DNA of 5,457 nucleotides from Bacteroidales bacterium (GTDB lineage Bacteria; Bacteroidota; Bacteroidia; Bacteroidales; UBA4181). Shown piece after piece: positions 5,286-5,457 of this stretch. A program made the translations under genes and the position numbers. Positions within the stretch are counted from its first letter, which is position 1; the number at the start of each line of letters is the position of its first letter. The DNA lies in the NCBI GenBank assembly GCA_031260845.1, contig JAISKR010000038.1:1-5457 (forward strand), read 5' to 3'. The notes under the pieces are model-generated. The model worked only from the letters and a program-made list of their open reading frames with translations. It was not told the origin of the DNA and made no database searches.

Positions 5286-5457
5286 ATGACAAACAAACTG
5301 TCAACGTGTTCTGATAATGAACTTGTCGCGCTTCTTTCCAACGATTCGAAAGAGGCGTTTGCAGAGTTGTATGCACGTTACAAAACACAGTTAACGTACT
5401 TTTGCGAATGGATGTTGAAAGATGAGGCGTGCTCGGCAGACGTCATTCAAGATATTT
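5286..5457 (+). CDS. ECF-type RNA polymerase sigma factor, N-terminal part only
   Basis: An ATG at 5286 opens a frame that stays open to the window edge (57 codons). The product begins MTNKLSTCSDNELVALLSND and continues with EAFAELYARYKTQL and DEACSADVIQDI. This is the start of sigma-70 region 2 of extracytoplasmic-function sigma factors: the S/N-D-x-E-L-V-x-L-L lead-in, the AFAELYxRY helix and the A-x-D-V-x-Q-D-I/V core-binding segment. Region 4 lies outside the window. In Bacteroidetes such genes often precede a FecR-type anti-sigma and a SusC/SusD pair, but nothing here shows that. The gene is divergent from the amidase, with 327 bases between the two starts. Confidence 0.9.
   Translation, partial: MTNKLSTCSDNELVALLSNDSKEAFAELYARYKTQLTYFCEWMLKDEACSADVIQDI

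Overview
The window looks like a piece of a chromosome from a Bacteroidetes bacterium, probably of the order Bacteroidales. The evidence is indirect but consistent. Several gene starts lie downstream of the Bacteroidetes -7 box TAnnTTTG. The amidase has the family's Bacteroidetes-like layout with a C-terminal SPOR-like domain. A BspA-type leucine-rich repeat surface protein is present. Short AT-rich tandem heptads sit at gene ends. No taxonomic search was possible.

Layout from left to right: (i) positions 1-908, minus strand, hold the N-terminal 302 codons of a secreted BspA-like LRR protein, cut by the window edge. (ii) Positions 909-1741 form an 830-base stretch without a large gene, but it is not empty. 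It holds a strong Shine-Dalgarno and a possible 25-codon leader ORF in front of the LRR gene, then a minus-strand structured RNA candidate with its own terminator and promoter-like box, a doubtful 60-codon ORF with a promoter-like sequence, an octamer tandem repeat and a heptamer tandem repeat. (iii) Positions 1742-4958 carry three minus-strand genes, read in the order amidase, MscS-type channel, HyfC/NuoH-like membrane subunit. The channel-to-HyfC spacing is only 27 bases and the amidase-to-channel gap is 79 bases. (iv) Positions 4959-5285 are a divergent control region with TAnnTTTG-like boxes facing both ways, an 11-C tract and a hairpin. (v) Positions 5286-5457, plus strand, hold the first 57 codons of an ECF sigma factor, cut by the right edge.

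How the genes relate: the amidase and the MscS channel both concern the cell envelope (peptidoglycan cleavage and osmotic release). The HyfC-like protein would be the proton-channel-side anchor of a group 4 hydrogenase or complex I-like enzyme, but none of its usual partner subunits is in the window, so it looks like an orphan here. The sigma factor is transcribed away from these genes and would govern something to the right.

The most interesting non-coding signal is the roughly 200-nt minus-strand RNA candidate at about 1100-1300. It has a long nested rod with a GUAA tetraloop, immediately followed by a Rho-independent terminator. I cannot assign it to a known RNA family from memory with confidence. 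The rest is ordinary for this kind of genome.
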